A stretch of DNA of 64,000 bases from Kocuria marina (GTDB taxonomy: Bacteria; Actinomycetota; Actinomycetes; Actinomycetales; Micrococcaceae). Positions within the stretch are counted from its first letter, which is position 1. Each line of letters begins with the position of its first letter. The position numbers were made by a program, and so were the translations under genes. Below the pieces are notes generated by a model. That model was not told the origin of the DNA. It ran no database searches and worked only from the letters and a program-made list of their open reading frames with translations. Positions 46,826 to 55,452 of this stretch are shown here, one piece after another. The stretch lies in the NCBI RefSeq assembly GCF_000786655.1, contig NZ_JROM01000011.1, forward strand, positions 1 through 64,000, read 5' to 3'.

Positions 46826-48352
46826 ATGGGCAAGCACAAGAACACACCGCGCCCGGACGACGGCGTGGACTTCGCCGTGGAACTGGACCGGGCGCAGGAC
46901 CCCCTGGTGATGACCCTGGACATCGGCTCCACCGCCACGCGCGGCTCCGTGCACGACGCCACCGGGACCCCCGTGCGCGGGTACCGCCACAAGATCCCCC
47001 ACGAATTCACTACCGCTGCGGACGGCACCTCCGTGATCGACCCGGACCAGGTGGTGGACGAGATCCGCGAGATCCTGGACGTGGTGTGCGACCGGAAGGA
47101 GCTCGCGGGGCGGGTGCGCGGCGTCGGCCTGGATTCCTTTGCGTCTTCCCTGGTGGGTGTGGACGCGAACGGCGACCCCGTGACCGAGTGCTTCACCTAC
47201 GCCGACTCACGGTGCGCGCCGCAGCTGAAACAACTGCGCGAGGAACTCGAGGAACGCCAGGTCCAGCAGACCGTGGGCGCGCGCCTGCACACGAGCTACC
47301 TGGCCCCGCGATTCCGGTGGCTCGCCGAGACGCGCCCCGAGGACTTCGAGGCCGCAGAGCGCTGGCTGAGCATCGGCGAGTACGTGTGGCTGCGTCTGCT
47401 CGGCACCACCGCCACGGGCACCGCGACCGCCGCGTGGACGGGGCTGCTCAACCGCCGTTCGGGCAACTGGGACCGGCGGATGCTCAAGGCCGCCGGCATC
47501 TCCGCCGACGTGCTCTCCCCGATCCTCGAACCCCACGAGCCGCTGTCGGACGTGGACCCGGAGCGCACCGCGCGCTGGCAGGGGCTCGCGGACGCGCAGT
47601 GGTTCGCGCCCGTGGCGGACGGGCTGTGCGCCAACCTGGGGGTGGGCGGTTCGGACGAGCACACGATCGTCGCGTCCGCGGCGACCTCCGGCGCCATGCG
47701 GGTCCTGCTGCACCACCGCCCCCAGGACATCCCGCCGGGGCTGTGGTGCTACCGCATCGACTCCTCCCGGTGCCTGCTGGGCGGCGCCCTCAACGACGTG
47801 GGCCGCGCCGTGAGCTGGTTGCTCGACACCCTCGCACTCGACGACGCCGTGCTCGACGAGATCGCCGCCGCGGACCCCTCCCCCGACACCCCCGGGGTGC
47901 TCCCCTTCCTGACCGGGGAACGCTCCACGGGGTGGGCGGGCAGTGCACGGGCGGTGTTCGCGGATGTCTCCGCTTCCACGGACGCCTCCGCGATGGCCCG
48001 CGGGATGCTCGAGGGGATCGCCGGTTCCTACCGGAGGGTCTCGGACGAGCTGGAACGGGCCGCCACGGACGTGGAGCGGATCGTGGCGGCGGGCCGGGTC
48101 ACCCAGGAGCTGCCGTCCTGGTTACAGATCCTGGGCGACTACCTGGGCACACCCGTGATCCACCAGACCATCAAGCGGTCCACGTGCCGCGGCAACGCCC
48201 TGCTCATGCTGGAGTCACTCGCCCCGGACGTGGAGCGCTCCTCCCCGGAACCCGCGGGGACGTACACGCCTCGCGACTCCGCGGAGGAGTACTACCGGGG
48301 TGTCCACGACCGTTTCGAGCGGCTGTATGGGGCGGTGGTGGAGGGCTCGTGA
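46826..48352 (+). CDS. FGGY-family carbohydrate kinase (gluconokinase-like)
   Basis: 508 residues with AAGGAG ten bases before the ATG. The phosphate-1 loop is MTLDIGSTATRGSVHD, an activity-linked region is GLDSFASSLVGVD, and the C-terminal adenosine region includes GERSTGWAGSARAVFAD and MLEGIAGSYRRVSDEL with VAAGRVTQELPSWLQIL. The HTSYLAPRFRWLAETRP stretch fits the gluconate/xylulose kinase group. The substrate is not certain. It is convergent with the biotin operon, with a structured element in between. Confidence 0.82.
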   Translation: MGKHKNTPRPDDGVDFAVELDRAQDPLVMTLDIGSTATRGSVHDATGTPVRGYRHKIPHEFTTAADGTSVIDPDQVVDEIREILDVVCDRKELAGRVRGVGLDSFASSLVGVDANGDPVTECFTYADSRCAPQLKQLREELEERQVQQTVGARLHTSYLAPRFRWLAETRPEDFEAAERWLSIGEYVWLRLLGTTATGTATAAWTGLLNRRSGNWDRRMLKAAGISADVLSPILEPHEPLSDVDPERTARWQGLADAQWFAPVADGLCANLGVGGSDEHTIVASAATSGAMRVLLHHRPQDIPPGLWCYRIDSSRCLLGGALNDVGRAVSWLLDTLALDDAVLDEIAAADPSPDTPGVLPFLTGERSTGWAGSARAVFADVSASTDASAMARGMLEGIAGSYRRVSDELERAATDVERIVAAGRVTQELPSWLQILGDYLGTPVIHQTIKRSTCRGNALLMLESLAPDVERSSPEPAGTYTPRDSAEEYYRGVHDRFERLYGAVVEGS

Positions 48353-48378
48353 GGCCCGCCCACGTGCGCCACCGACCC

Positions 48379-48471
48379 GGCCCACCCCTGTTCCGGTGAT
48401 GTTCTAGTGGAGCAAAAACATCCCGGACCACCGAAAACCTGCTTTAGCTGAGTAAAAGCAAGGGGTGGGCC
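48379..48471. other. Structured 93-nt element, predicted three-way junction with twin loops
   Basis: An 11-bp perfect outer stem pairs 48379-48389 with 48461-48471 (GGCCCACCCCT). Inside, arm 1 pairs 48392-48396 with 48423-48427 and 48398-48403 with 48417-48422 around one bulged base. Arm 2 pairs 48440-48445 with 48455-48460. The arm loops share the pattern TAGnnGAGnAAAA (48405-48417 and 48445-48457). It lies 26 bp after the kinase stop and 4 bp before the bioD stop. It could be a structured RNA, a repeat of the extragenic palindromic type or an elaborate bidirectional terminator. Confidence 0.6.
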
Positions 48472-48475
48472 GCCT

Positions 48476-49192
48476 TCAGCTCGGGTCGTCGTTCCACCCG
48501 GCGGGGACCGCACCTAGTAACGGGATCCACCGACCGCCCACATCCGGCAGGGCCGCCAGGTAGTCCCGGTTGGATTCCTGCACCGGATCGGGGTGAGCCG
48601 GCCAGGATCCCAGCACGACCCCCGACACCCGCACGCCCCGGTGGTGCAGGGCCTCCAACGTCAGCAGGGTGTGGTTCAGGGTTCCCAGGTCCGGGCGGGT
48701 CACCACGACCGTCCCGACCTCGTCCCCCGCGCGACCCTGCAGCTCCCGCGCCAGATCCGCGATCGTGTGCCGCTGCCCATCCAGCTCCACGAGCACCCCA
48801 CCGCTGCCCTCCACGAGCACGAGGTCGTGGGATTCCTGTAATTCCATGACCCGCTCCACGTGCGCGGTGATCGGTAGGAGATCCACCCCGTCGATCGCCG
48901 CCGCGGGAGGCGGGGCCATGGGTTCGGTGAGCCGCTGTCCCTCCACCACGGTGAGCGCAGCAGTCGGCACACCTGCGGTGCCAGCCAGCCGAGCGACGTC
49001 GTCAACATCCCCCGGATCGTCCCCGCGCATGCCGGTCTGTTGGGGCTTGTAGACCGCGATCCGTTGGACTCCGGAGGACCACGCGGCCACCGCGAGCGCC
49101 GCGGTCGTGTAGGTCTTGCCCACGTCCGTGTCCGTCCCCGTGACGATCGTGAGGCGGGGAAGGACCGCGCGGGCGAGGGGATTGCGATTCAT
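48476..49192 (-). CDS. bioD: Dethiobiotin synthetase
   Basis: 238 residues from ATG 49192, overlapping the bioF stop (ATGA). The P-loop is TIVTGTDTDVGKTYTTAAL, Lys in VYKPQQTG, and the substrate region is LVEGSGGVLVELDG. It closes the ureido ring of dethiobiotin with ATP and bicarbonate. It is the last gene of the bioBAFD order on the minus strand. Confidence 0.93.
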   Translation of the reverse strand: MNRNPLARAVLPRLTIVTGTDTDVGKTYTTAALAVAAWSSGVQRIAVYKPQQTGMRGDDPGDVDDVARLAGTAGVPTAALTVVEGQRLTEPMAPPPAAAIDGVDLLPITAHVERVMELQESHDLVLVEGSGGVLVELDGQRHTIADLARELQGRAGDEVGTVVVTRPDLGTLNHTLLTLEALHHRGVRVSGVVLGSWPAHPDPVQESNRDYLAALPDVGGRWIPLLGAVPAGWNDDPS

Positions 49193-50463
49193 GCGGTGAC
49201 CTCCTGGACGGATGGCGTACCTCCATCGGCACCGGAACCCGGGGCCGGAACGAGTTGCGACGGTGCGATCCGACCGAGGCCGGCGTCCACCCCCGACATC
49301 GCCGGTTCCAGTGCGCTCAGAACCTCCCGCACCCGCTCCACCGCCTCCGACAATTCTTGTAATTCCATGTTCGCGCGCGCCGTGAGACGCAGCCTGCTGA
49401 TGCCGTCCGGCACCGACGGCGGGCGGAAGCATCCCACCGCCACCCCACGCTCACGCAGGGTCCGGGCGGCGTCCACGGCGAGTTCCGCCGATCCCACGGG
49501 CACCGACTGCACCGCAGCGCGCGCGAGAGGCACGTCCAGCGCGCGGGCCACGAAGGCCGCGCGCTCGTGCAACCGGTCCGCAAGCTTGGGCCGCCCGAGG
49601 ACGATCCGGGCGGCCTCCGCGGCGGCCGCGGCACTCGCCGGTGCGAGGGCGGTGTCGTACACGAACGGGCGCGCACGGTTGAGCAGGTGCTCGCGCAGCA
49701 GCTCGGACCCGATCACCGCCCCGCCCTGCGCGCCGAGCGCCTTGGACAGCGTCACGGTCAGGACAACGTGCGGTGCGCCCGCGAGACCGAGTTCGTGCAC
49801 GAGCCCGCGGCCCCGACCGGCGACACCGATACCGTGGGCCTCGTCCACGAGCAACAACGCGTCGTGCGCGCGGCACACCCGCGCGAGCGCCTCGAGCGGT
49901 GCGTGGTCCCCCCAAACGGAGTACACGGATTCGACGACGACGATCGCCCGCGACTGCGACCGCTCCGCCAGCAGCTGCTCCACGTGGGCCACGTCCGAGT
50001 GTCGCGCGATCCGCACGGGCGAGCGGGACAACCGCGCACCGTCCACGAGGGAGGCCTGCACGTGGGCGTCCGAGACGATGAGGGTATCCGCGTCCCCCAG
50101 TGCCGTGAGCACACCCGTGTTCGCCGCGTACCCGCTCGAGAAGACCAGGGCCGCGGGCTGACCCGTGAGTTCGCACAGGGCATGTTCGAGCTCCTCGTGC
50201 ACGGGCAATGTGCCCGTGACGAGGCGCGATGCCCGTGAACCGGTCCCGTACTCGTCCAGTGCGCGGTGCGCCGCGGCCGTGACGCGGGGGTCCCGTGACA
50301 GGCCCAGGTAGTCGTTGGACGCGAGGTCCACACACGGCCCTCGCATGGGCCGCAGTTCGCGCCGCAGCCCCTGCTCCTCGCGTTCCCGCGCCCGGTCACG
50401 GAGCCAGGTATCGAGGGGTCCCGCGGTGTTTCCCGCCGAAGCCGTGCCCGTTTCCGTGTTCAT
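49189..50463 (-). CDS. bioF: 8-amino-7-oxononanoate synthase
   Basis: 424 residues from ATG 50463, overlapping the bioA stop. A fold-type I PLP enzyme: LASNDYLGLSRDPRV, YGTGSRASRLVTGT, LLLVDEAHGIGVAGRGRG and the PLP lysine in LTVTLSKALGAQGG. It condenses alanine with pimeloyl-ACP or -CoA. A 35-residue tail (after MSGVDAGLGRIAPSQL) extends beyond the usual end. No pimeloyl-synthesis genes (bioC, bioH) lie in this window. Confidence 0.93.
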   Translation of the reverse strand: MNTETGTASAGNTAGPLDTWLRDRAREREEQGLRRELRPMRGPCVDLASNDYLGLSRDPRVTAAAHRALDEYGTGSRASRLVTGTLPVHEELEHALCELTGQPAALVFSSGYAANTGVLTALGDADTLIVSDAHVQASLVDGARLSRSPVRIARHSDVAHVEQLLAERSQSRAIVVVESVYSVWGDHAPLEALARVCRAHDALLLVDEAHGIGVAGRGRGLVHELGLAGAPHVVLTVTLSKALGAQGGAVIGSELLREHLLNRARPFVYDTALAPASAAAAAEAARIVLGRPKLADRLHERAAFVARALDVPLARAAVQSVPVGSAELAVDAARTLRERGVAVGCFRPPSVPDGISRLRLTARANMELQELSEAVERVREVLSALEPAMSGVDAGLGRIAPSQLVPAPGSGADGGTPSVQEVTA

Positions 50464-51821
50464 GCTCCGGCCTCCCCGGTGACGTCCCGGGCAGCGTGCA
50501 GGACGGCGCGGGCGATGCGTCGAGCGTCGTCGTCCGAACAGATATAGGGCGGCATCGCGTAGAGCAACCGACCGAAGGGCCGCAGCCACACCCCGTGCTC
50601 GAGGGCTGCGCGCGTCAACCGTGCGCTGTCCGGTGCGCGGTAGAACTCCACGACGCCCACCCCGCCGATCACCCGCACGTCCTCGACCGCGTCGAGTTCG
50701 GCGGCCGCGGGGAGGATCTCCCGGAAGGCGGTCTCCAGACGGGTGACGTCCCGGCGCCACGTGTCCCGAAGCATCCGTACGGATTGCAGGGCCACCGCGC
50801 ACGCGAGCGGGTTGGCCATGAACGTGGGCCCGTGCATGAGGGCACGTTGCGGTGACGCCGTGATGACCGCCCCCACGGATCCGGACACCAGCACCGCGGC
50901 GAGGGTCATGTATCCGCCGGTCAGGGCCTTGCCCACGCACATCACGTCCGGGACCACCCCGGCCCACTCGCACGCGAACCACCGCCCGGTGCGTCCGAAC
51001 CCGGTGGCAATCTCGTCCGCGATGAGCACGAGGTCCAGCTCGTCCGCGAGCTCCCGCAGGGCCCGCAGACAGCGCGGGTCGTACGTACGCATCCCGCCGG
51101 CTCCCTGCAGGACGGGTTCCACGATGACGCCCGCGAGCTCGTCCCGATGCGCCCGGGCCGTGGCGCGCACGTCCGCGATCCACCGCGCGACGTCCGCGTC
51201 CGACCCCACCCACTCGTGATCCTCCCCCGACGACGACGCCGCGGGTGGCGGTGCCACGAAGAGCTGCTCCGCCACGAGACCCGAGAACTCCGCGTGCATC
51301 CCACCCCCGGGATCGCACACGCTCATGGCCCCGGTGGTGTCACCGTGGTAGCCGCCGCGCACCGTGAGGATGCGCCGGCGCTGCGATCGACCGCGCGCCG
51401 CCTGGTACTGCACCGCGAGCTTCAGCGCGACCTCCACGCTCACCGACCCGGAGTCCGCGAAGAACACGTGCTGCAGTTCGGGAGGGGTGACCTCCACCAA
51501 CAGTTCGGCCAACTCCACGGCCGGCCGGTGGGTGAGCCCGCCGAACATCACGTGCGCGAAGTCCCCGATCTGTTCCACGGCCGCGCGGTCCAACTCCGGG
51601 TTGCGGTACCCGTGCACCGCGCACCACCACGAGGCCATCCCGTCGATCGCCTCCACGCGCTCGCCGTCGGGCGTGACCAGCGTGAGCGTGACCCCCTGCG
51701 CGGCCGCCACGGTGTAGGGCGCGGGCCCGTCGAGCGCTTCGTAGGGGTGCCACAGCAGCCCCCGGTCCCGCGCCGCGAGGCTCGCGCAGGTCATACGCTC
51801 CCGGGTCGCGGTGTCAGGCAT
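50460..51821 (-). CDS. bioA: Adenosylmethionine-8-amino-7-oxononanoate aminotransferase
   Basis: 453 residues from ATG 51821, overlapping the bioB stop by 8 bp. A class III aminotransferase: [11 protein letters not shown] near the start, [18 protein letters not shown], the PLP region [20 protein letters not shown] and [21 protein letters not shown], and the PLP lysine in [25 protein letters not shown] near residue 205 carries a copy of the recurrent word in an exposed loop. It uses SAM as amino donor to make diaminopelargonic acid. Confidence 0.93.
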   Translation of the reverse strand: MPDTATRERMTCASLAARDRGLLWHPYEALDGPAPYTVAAAQGVTLTLVTPDGERVEAIDGMASWWCAVHGYRNPELDRAAVEQIGDFAHVMFGGLTHRPAVELAELLVEVTPPELQHVFFADSGSVSVEVALKLAVQYQAARGRSQRRRILTVRGGYHGDTTGAMSVCDPGGGMHAEFSGLVAEQLFVAPPPAASSSGEDHEWVGSDADVARWIADVRATARAHRDELAGVIVEPVLQGAGGMRTYDPRCLRALRELADELDLVLIADEIATGFGRTGRWFACEWAGVVPDVMCVGKALTGGYMTLAAVLVSGSVGAVITASPQRALMHGPTFMANPLACAVALQSVRMLRDTWRRDVTRLETAFREILPAAAELDAVEDVRVIGGVGVVEFYRAPDSARLTRAALEHGVWLRPFGRLLYAMPPYICSDDDARRIARAVLHAARDVTGEAGA

Positions 51822-53097
51822 TGGGCGCCACCTCGGTCCCCGCACCACGACGCCGCACGGTCGGGTTCAGCGTCACCCGCACCCGGGTGCCCGGTTCCCG
51901 CTCCGGGAGGGGCTCACCCGAGGACAGCTGCGCGGCGACGGCCGGCGGGAGACCCGAACCCTTCGAGGCGGATCCGGGAGCGGGGGGAACGGGCCCCGCG
52001 GATGAGGTGACCTGGGCCGGGGAACCGGACGCAGCGGCGTCGTCGGCGGAACCGCATGGTGCGCAGGACCCTGCGGCCACGGACGGGTCCGCACCGGTGT
52101 GATCGGGTGCGGAGGGGCCGGCGCCCAGGACCGTGAACCCGGCGTCGGCGATCATGTCCAGGTCCGCCTGGGCCGCCTGACCCTCGGAGGTGAGGTAGTC
52201 GCCCAGGAACAGGGAGTTGACCACGTGCAACGCCAGGGGCTGCAGCGAGCGCAGGTGCATCTCCCGACCGCCGGCCATCCGGATCTCCTTGTCGGGGCAC
52301 ACGAAACGCACCACGGCCAGGATCGCCAGGCACTTGCGGGGATCGAGCTGCCACGTGCCCGCCAGGGGTGTGCCCTCGAACGGCATGAGGAAGTTGACCG
52401 GCACGGAGTCCGAGTCCAGCTCCCGCAGGGCGAACAGGGCTTCCACGAGCTGCTCGTCCGTCTCCCGCATGCCCACGATCAGACCCGAGCACGGGGAGAG
52501 ACCGGCCTGCTTGGCGCGCTCCACGGTGGCCACGCGGTCCTGGTAGGTGTGGGTGGAACAGATGGAGGCGTAGTTGGACTCGGCGGTGTTGAGGTTGTGG
52601 TTGTAGGCGTCCACGCCCGCCTCACCCAGGGCTTCCGCCTGCCCGTCCTTGAGGATCCCGAGGCACGCGCAGACCTCCACGTCCGGGTGCTGATCCTTGA
52701 GCGCCGCCACGGTGCGCGTGACCGTGTCCACCTCACGGTTGGACGGGCCGCGACCGCTCGCCACGAGACACACCCGGCTGGCCCCGCCCTTGATCCCGTA
52801 CTCGGCCTGCTCCACGGCCTGATCGGGACTCAACCACGAGTACTTGAGGATGTCGGTACCGGCGTTGAGGCGCTGCGAGCAGTAGCCGCAGTCCTCCGCG
52901 CACAGCCCGGACTTCAGGTTGACCAGGTAGTTCACCTTCACGGTCATGCCGAAGTGTTCGCGGCGCAGCCGTGCGGCGGCGGCCACGAGATCCAGCAGCT
53001 CGGAGTCGGGGGTGTGCAGGAGTTCGAGGGCTTCGCCCGGGGTCACCGGGTCACCGGCCAGGACGCGATCGGCCAGCTCAGCGGGGTTCTTGAACAT
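51814..53097 (-). CDS. bioB: Biotin synthase with C-terminal extension
   Basis: 427 residues from ATG 53097. The radical-SAM motif is CAEDCGYC; the region [20 protein letters not shown] and the [2Fe-2S] ligands ([23 protein letters not shown] and the Arg in MAGGREMHL) are in place. E. coli BioB has 346 residues. Here some 90 extra residues follow [14 protein letters not shown], Ala/Pro/Ser-rich with CAPC and a basic end ([12 protein letters not shown]). It inserts sulfur into dethiobiotin. It leads the operon, with its promoter and operator just upstream. Confidence 0.95.
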   Translation of the reverse strand: MFKNPAELADRVLAGDPVTPGEALELLHTPDSELLDLVAAAARLRREHFGMTVKVNYLVNLKSGLCAEDCGYCSQRLNAGTDILKYSWLSPDQAVEQAEYGIKGGASRVCLVASGRGPSNREVDTVTRTVAALKDQHPDVEVCACLGILKDGQAEALGEAGVDAYNHNLNTAESNYASICSTHTYQDRVATVERAKQAGLSPCSGLIVGMRETDEQLVEALFALRELDSDSVPVNFLMPFEGTPLAGTWQLDPRKCLAILAVVRFVCPDKEIRMAGGREMHLRSLQPLALHVVNSLFLGDYLTSEGQAAQADLDMIADAGFTVLGAGPSAPDHTGADPSVAAGSCAPCGSADDAAASGSPAQVTSSAGPVPPAPGSASKGSGLPPAVAAQLSSGEPLPEREPGTRVRVTLNPTVRRRGAGTEVAPNA

Positions 53098-53098
53098 T

Positions 53099-53132
53099 GT
53101 TCAATTATTGAACGCCGTTCAAGAAAGTCAAT
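53099..53132 (-). promoter_or_regulatory. bioB promoter with BioQ-type operator
   Basis: Half-sites GTTCAA (53099-53104), TTGAAC (53108-53113) and GTTCAA (53117-53122) alternate with 3-bp gaps, giving two overlapping perfect palindromes. This resembles the corynebacterial BioQ box (TGAAC-N3-GTTAC). On the minus strand, TTGACT at 53126-53131 and AATAAT at 53104-53109 form a -35/-10 pair with 16-17 bp spacing. The predicted start falls on or next to the bioB ATG, so the mRNA may be leaderless. The operator covers the -10. Confidence 0.75.
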
Positions 53133-53214
53133 TCCCCGACGCCCGCTCCGCGCCGCACCGGCCGATCGGTAGAGTCACACGCAGCACCCGACCGAGCACC
53201 CCGAGAGGAGCGCC

Positions 53215-53844
53215 GTGGCCCTGAACCGCGATGACGTGGTGGATGCCGCGTGGCACATCCTGCAGAGCTACGGCCTGGGCGATCTCTCCATGCGCCGTCT
53301 GGCCAAGGAGCTCGGGGTCCAGCCCGGCGCCCTCTACTGGCACGTGGCCAACAAGCAGGAGCTCTTGGCGGTGCTCGCCCAGCGCATGGTCGCGCCGCTC
53401 GCCGCCGACCGCGCGGTTCACGACGACGCCGCTCCCCGCGCCGCCCGCCCGGCCGGTCACGACGGGGCGGCTCCAGGGCTCCCCGATGGTCGCCGCGCCG
53501 CGCCCGGCCACTTCGACCCCGCTCGGGTGGCCGCGGAATTCCGCCGACTGGTCCTCGCGGTGCGCGACGGCGCGGAGGTCGTCGGCGTGGCCCACGCCCT
53601 CGATCCGCTCGACCTGCCGCCGGTCCCGCTACTCGTTTCGACCCTGTCCGCCACGGGCCTCACGCAGCGGGTCGCCGAGGACACGGCCCTGACCCTGGTC
53701 CGGTTCGCACTGGGCTCCGTCACCGCTCAGCAGACCCGCGAGGCCATGGGGCTGCCCACCACTGACAGCGCTGCGCGGTTCGAGGCCGGACTGGCCCTGA
53801 TCCTCGGTCGTGAGGCAGCACCCCACGAGAGGTCCGACCCATGA
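53215..53844 (+). CDS. TetR-family repressor, BioQ-like
   Basis: 209 residues, GTG start at 53215 with GAGAGGAG upstream. The helix-turn-helix is LGDLSMRRLAKELGVQPGALYWHVANKQELL, matching the start of BioQ-type regulators. A linker around residues 65-100 is Ala/Asp/Gly/Pro-rich and contains a GACGACGCCGC word. Divergence from bioB and the palindromic operator at 53099 make it the likely repressor of biotin synthesis. It overlaps the downstream GNAT gene by 4 bp. Confidence 0.85.
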   Translation: MALNRDDVVDAAWHILQSYGLGDLSMRRLAKELGVQPGALYWHVANKQELLAVLAQRMVAPLAADRAVHDDAAPRAARPAGHDGAAPGLPDGRRAAPGHFDPARVAAEFRRLVLAVRDGAEVVGVAHALDPLDLPPVPLLVSTLSATGLTQRVAEDTALTLVRFALGSVTAQQTREAMGLPTTDSAARFEAGLALILGREAAPHERSDP

Positions 53845-54335
53845 CACGGCCCGCATTCACCATCCGCCTCCCCGAACCCGACGACGCTCCCGCCCTCGCC
53901 GCCGTCCACGTGCGTTCTTGGCGTGAGACGTACGCGGGCATGGTTCCGGAACGTTTCTACGACGAGGCGGCGCAGCGGCGTCGTCGCACCATGTGGGACG
54001 GACTCCTGCGCGATGAAGCCGGCCGGAGCGCGGTGCGCGTCGCGGAGGTGGCCGGACGGATCGTGGGCTTCGCCGCGGTCGGTGCACCGGAGGAGGCGCA
54101 ACCGGCGCGGGAGACCGCGCTGCTCATGGTGTACGTCCTGCGCGAGCACCACGGCAGCGGAGCGGGACAGGCGTTGCTGGACGCCGTGCTGAGGACAGAG
54201 CCCGCGCAGCTGTGGGTCGCCGCGGCCAATGCGCGCGCCATCCGGTTCTACGAGCGCAATGGCTTCCGCGCGGACGGGACCGAGACGGTGGACCCGCGGT
54301 TGTCGGACCTGCGCGAGCTCAGGATGGTGCGCTAG
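53841..54335 (+). CDS. GNAT-family N-acetyltransferase
   Basis: 164 residues, ATG overlapping the regulator's stop. The N-terminus IRLPEPDDAPALAAVHVRSWRETYAGMVPERFYDE and the acetyl-CoA loop LREHHGSGAGQALLDAVL, then LWVAAANARAIRFYERNGFRADG, fit typical acetyltransferases. The substrate is unknown. It may be carried by the bioQ transcript. It converges with the LysR gene with a 4-bp overlap of the ends. Confidence 0.87.
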   Translation: MTRPAFTIRLPEPDDAPALAAVHVRSWRETYAGMVPERFYDEAAQRRRRTMWDGLLRDEAGRSAVRVAEVAGRIVGFAAVGAPEEAQPARETALLMVYVLREHHGSGAGQALLDAVLRTEPAQLWVAAANARAIRFYERNGFRADGTETVDPRLSDLRELRMVR

Positions 54336-55294
54336 CGCGCGAGTGCGTTGGCGCGCGAACCCCGGCGCTCGCCGCGGGGCCGCGCGCGACCGGTGCCGGC
54401 TGACGCGGCCAGCTCGTCCTTCATGTCCTCGACCGTCGCGCGGAGCGCATCCATCACGGCCTTCACCGCGGGGCGCTTCAACAGGTCCGGGCGGGAGACG
54501 GCCCAGTAGGACGCACGGAACGCGAACTCCTCCGGGAAGAGCCGCACGAGGTCCCCGGCGCGATCGGCCAGGTAGCACGGCAGCAGGCCGATCCCCGCCC
54601 CCGAGCGGGTCAGCTCCACGTGCACCATGGAGGACGTGGCCCCGATCGACTGGTGCATCCGCGGCAGGTGCCGCACGGGATCGATCAGCTCCGGGACGTC
54701 CTGCATCGACTCGATGAAGTAGAGCAGGGGGTGCTCCTGCAGCTGGGCGGGGGTCTCGATGGCCGGGTGGCGTTCCACGTACGCCGCGGACGCGTAGAGC
54801 CCCAGGAAGTAGTCCGCCAGGTGGAACGACTCGTTCCGGGAGACCTCCGGGCGCCCCACGACCACCTCCACGTCGATCCCCACGAGGTTGGCGCTCGGGC
54901 GGCGCGCCGCGTTGATCATCTCGAGTCGCACACCTGGGTGGGTCTCGGACAACCTGCGCATGGCCTCCCCCACGGCGATCCCGCCCAGACCGTCCGGGGC
55001 CAGGACCCGCACGAGCCCCCTCACCCCGCCGCCGGCACCGCCCGATTCCAGGGCGAGGGAATCGAGGGCCGTCTCGATGCCCTCGGCGGCGCTCACGAAC
55101 TGCCGGCCGAGATCCGTGGGCTCCCACGCCCCGTCCGCGCGCACCAGCAGGCGGGCGCCCGCGGACTTCTCGAGCGCCGCGATCCTGCGGGACACCGTGG
55201 TGTGACTGATCCCCTGAGTGGCCGCGGCGCCCGAATAGGAACCGTGCCGCACCACGGACAGCAACAGGAGCAGGTTGTCCACTTCGCGCGTCAT
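54332..55294 (-). CDS. LysR-family transcriptional regulator
   Basis: 320 residues from ATG 55294, which has GGAGG upstream; an earlier Met adds 15 residues without a site. The winged helix is at the N-terminus (NLLLLLSVVRHGSYSGAAATQGISHTTVSRRIAALEKSAGARLL). The effector domain follows (VRVLAPDGLGGIAVGEAMRRL). Divergent from the MHS permease and 3-hydroxyisobutyrate dehydrogenase genes, which are its likely targets. The effector is unknown. Confidence 0.9.
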   Translation of the reverse strand: MTREVDNLLLLLSVVRHGSYSGAAATQGISHTTVSRRIAALEKSAGARLLVRADGAWEPTDLGRQFVSAAEGIETALDSLALESGGAGGGVRGLVRVLAPDGLGGIAVGEAMRRLSETHPGVRLEMINAARRPSANLVGIDVEVVVGRPEVSRNESFHLADYFLGLYASAAYVERHPAIETPAQLQEHPLLYFIESMQDVPELIDPVRHLPRMHQSIGATSSMVHVELTRSGAGIGLLPCYLADRAGDLVRLFPEEFAFRASYWAVSRPDLLKRPAVKAVMDALRATVEDMKDELAASAGTGRARPRGERRGSRANALAR

Positions 55295-55452
55295 CAAACC
55301 CTCCGTGCGGCGTCGTGTATTGGCCGGCCGTCTGTGCATTTTTGCACGTACCCGGCCACGTTTTGGCCATTGAGCGCACGATCACCGCCCAGTAAGTTGG
55401 TGGCACCGCGCTGTGACCACCATCACATCGGGCGAAGCAGAAGGAGACCCCC

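Noticed and set aside
54332-54717. Plus-strand open frames over the LysR gene end
   Set aside because: Arg/Pro-rich shadows with no start site; the LysR reading is convincing.
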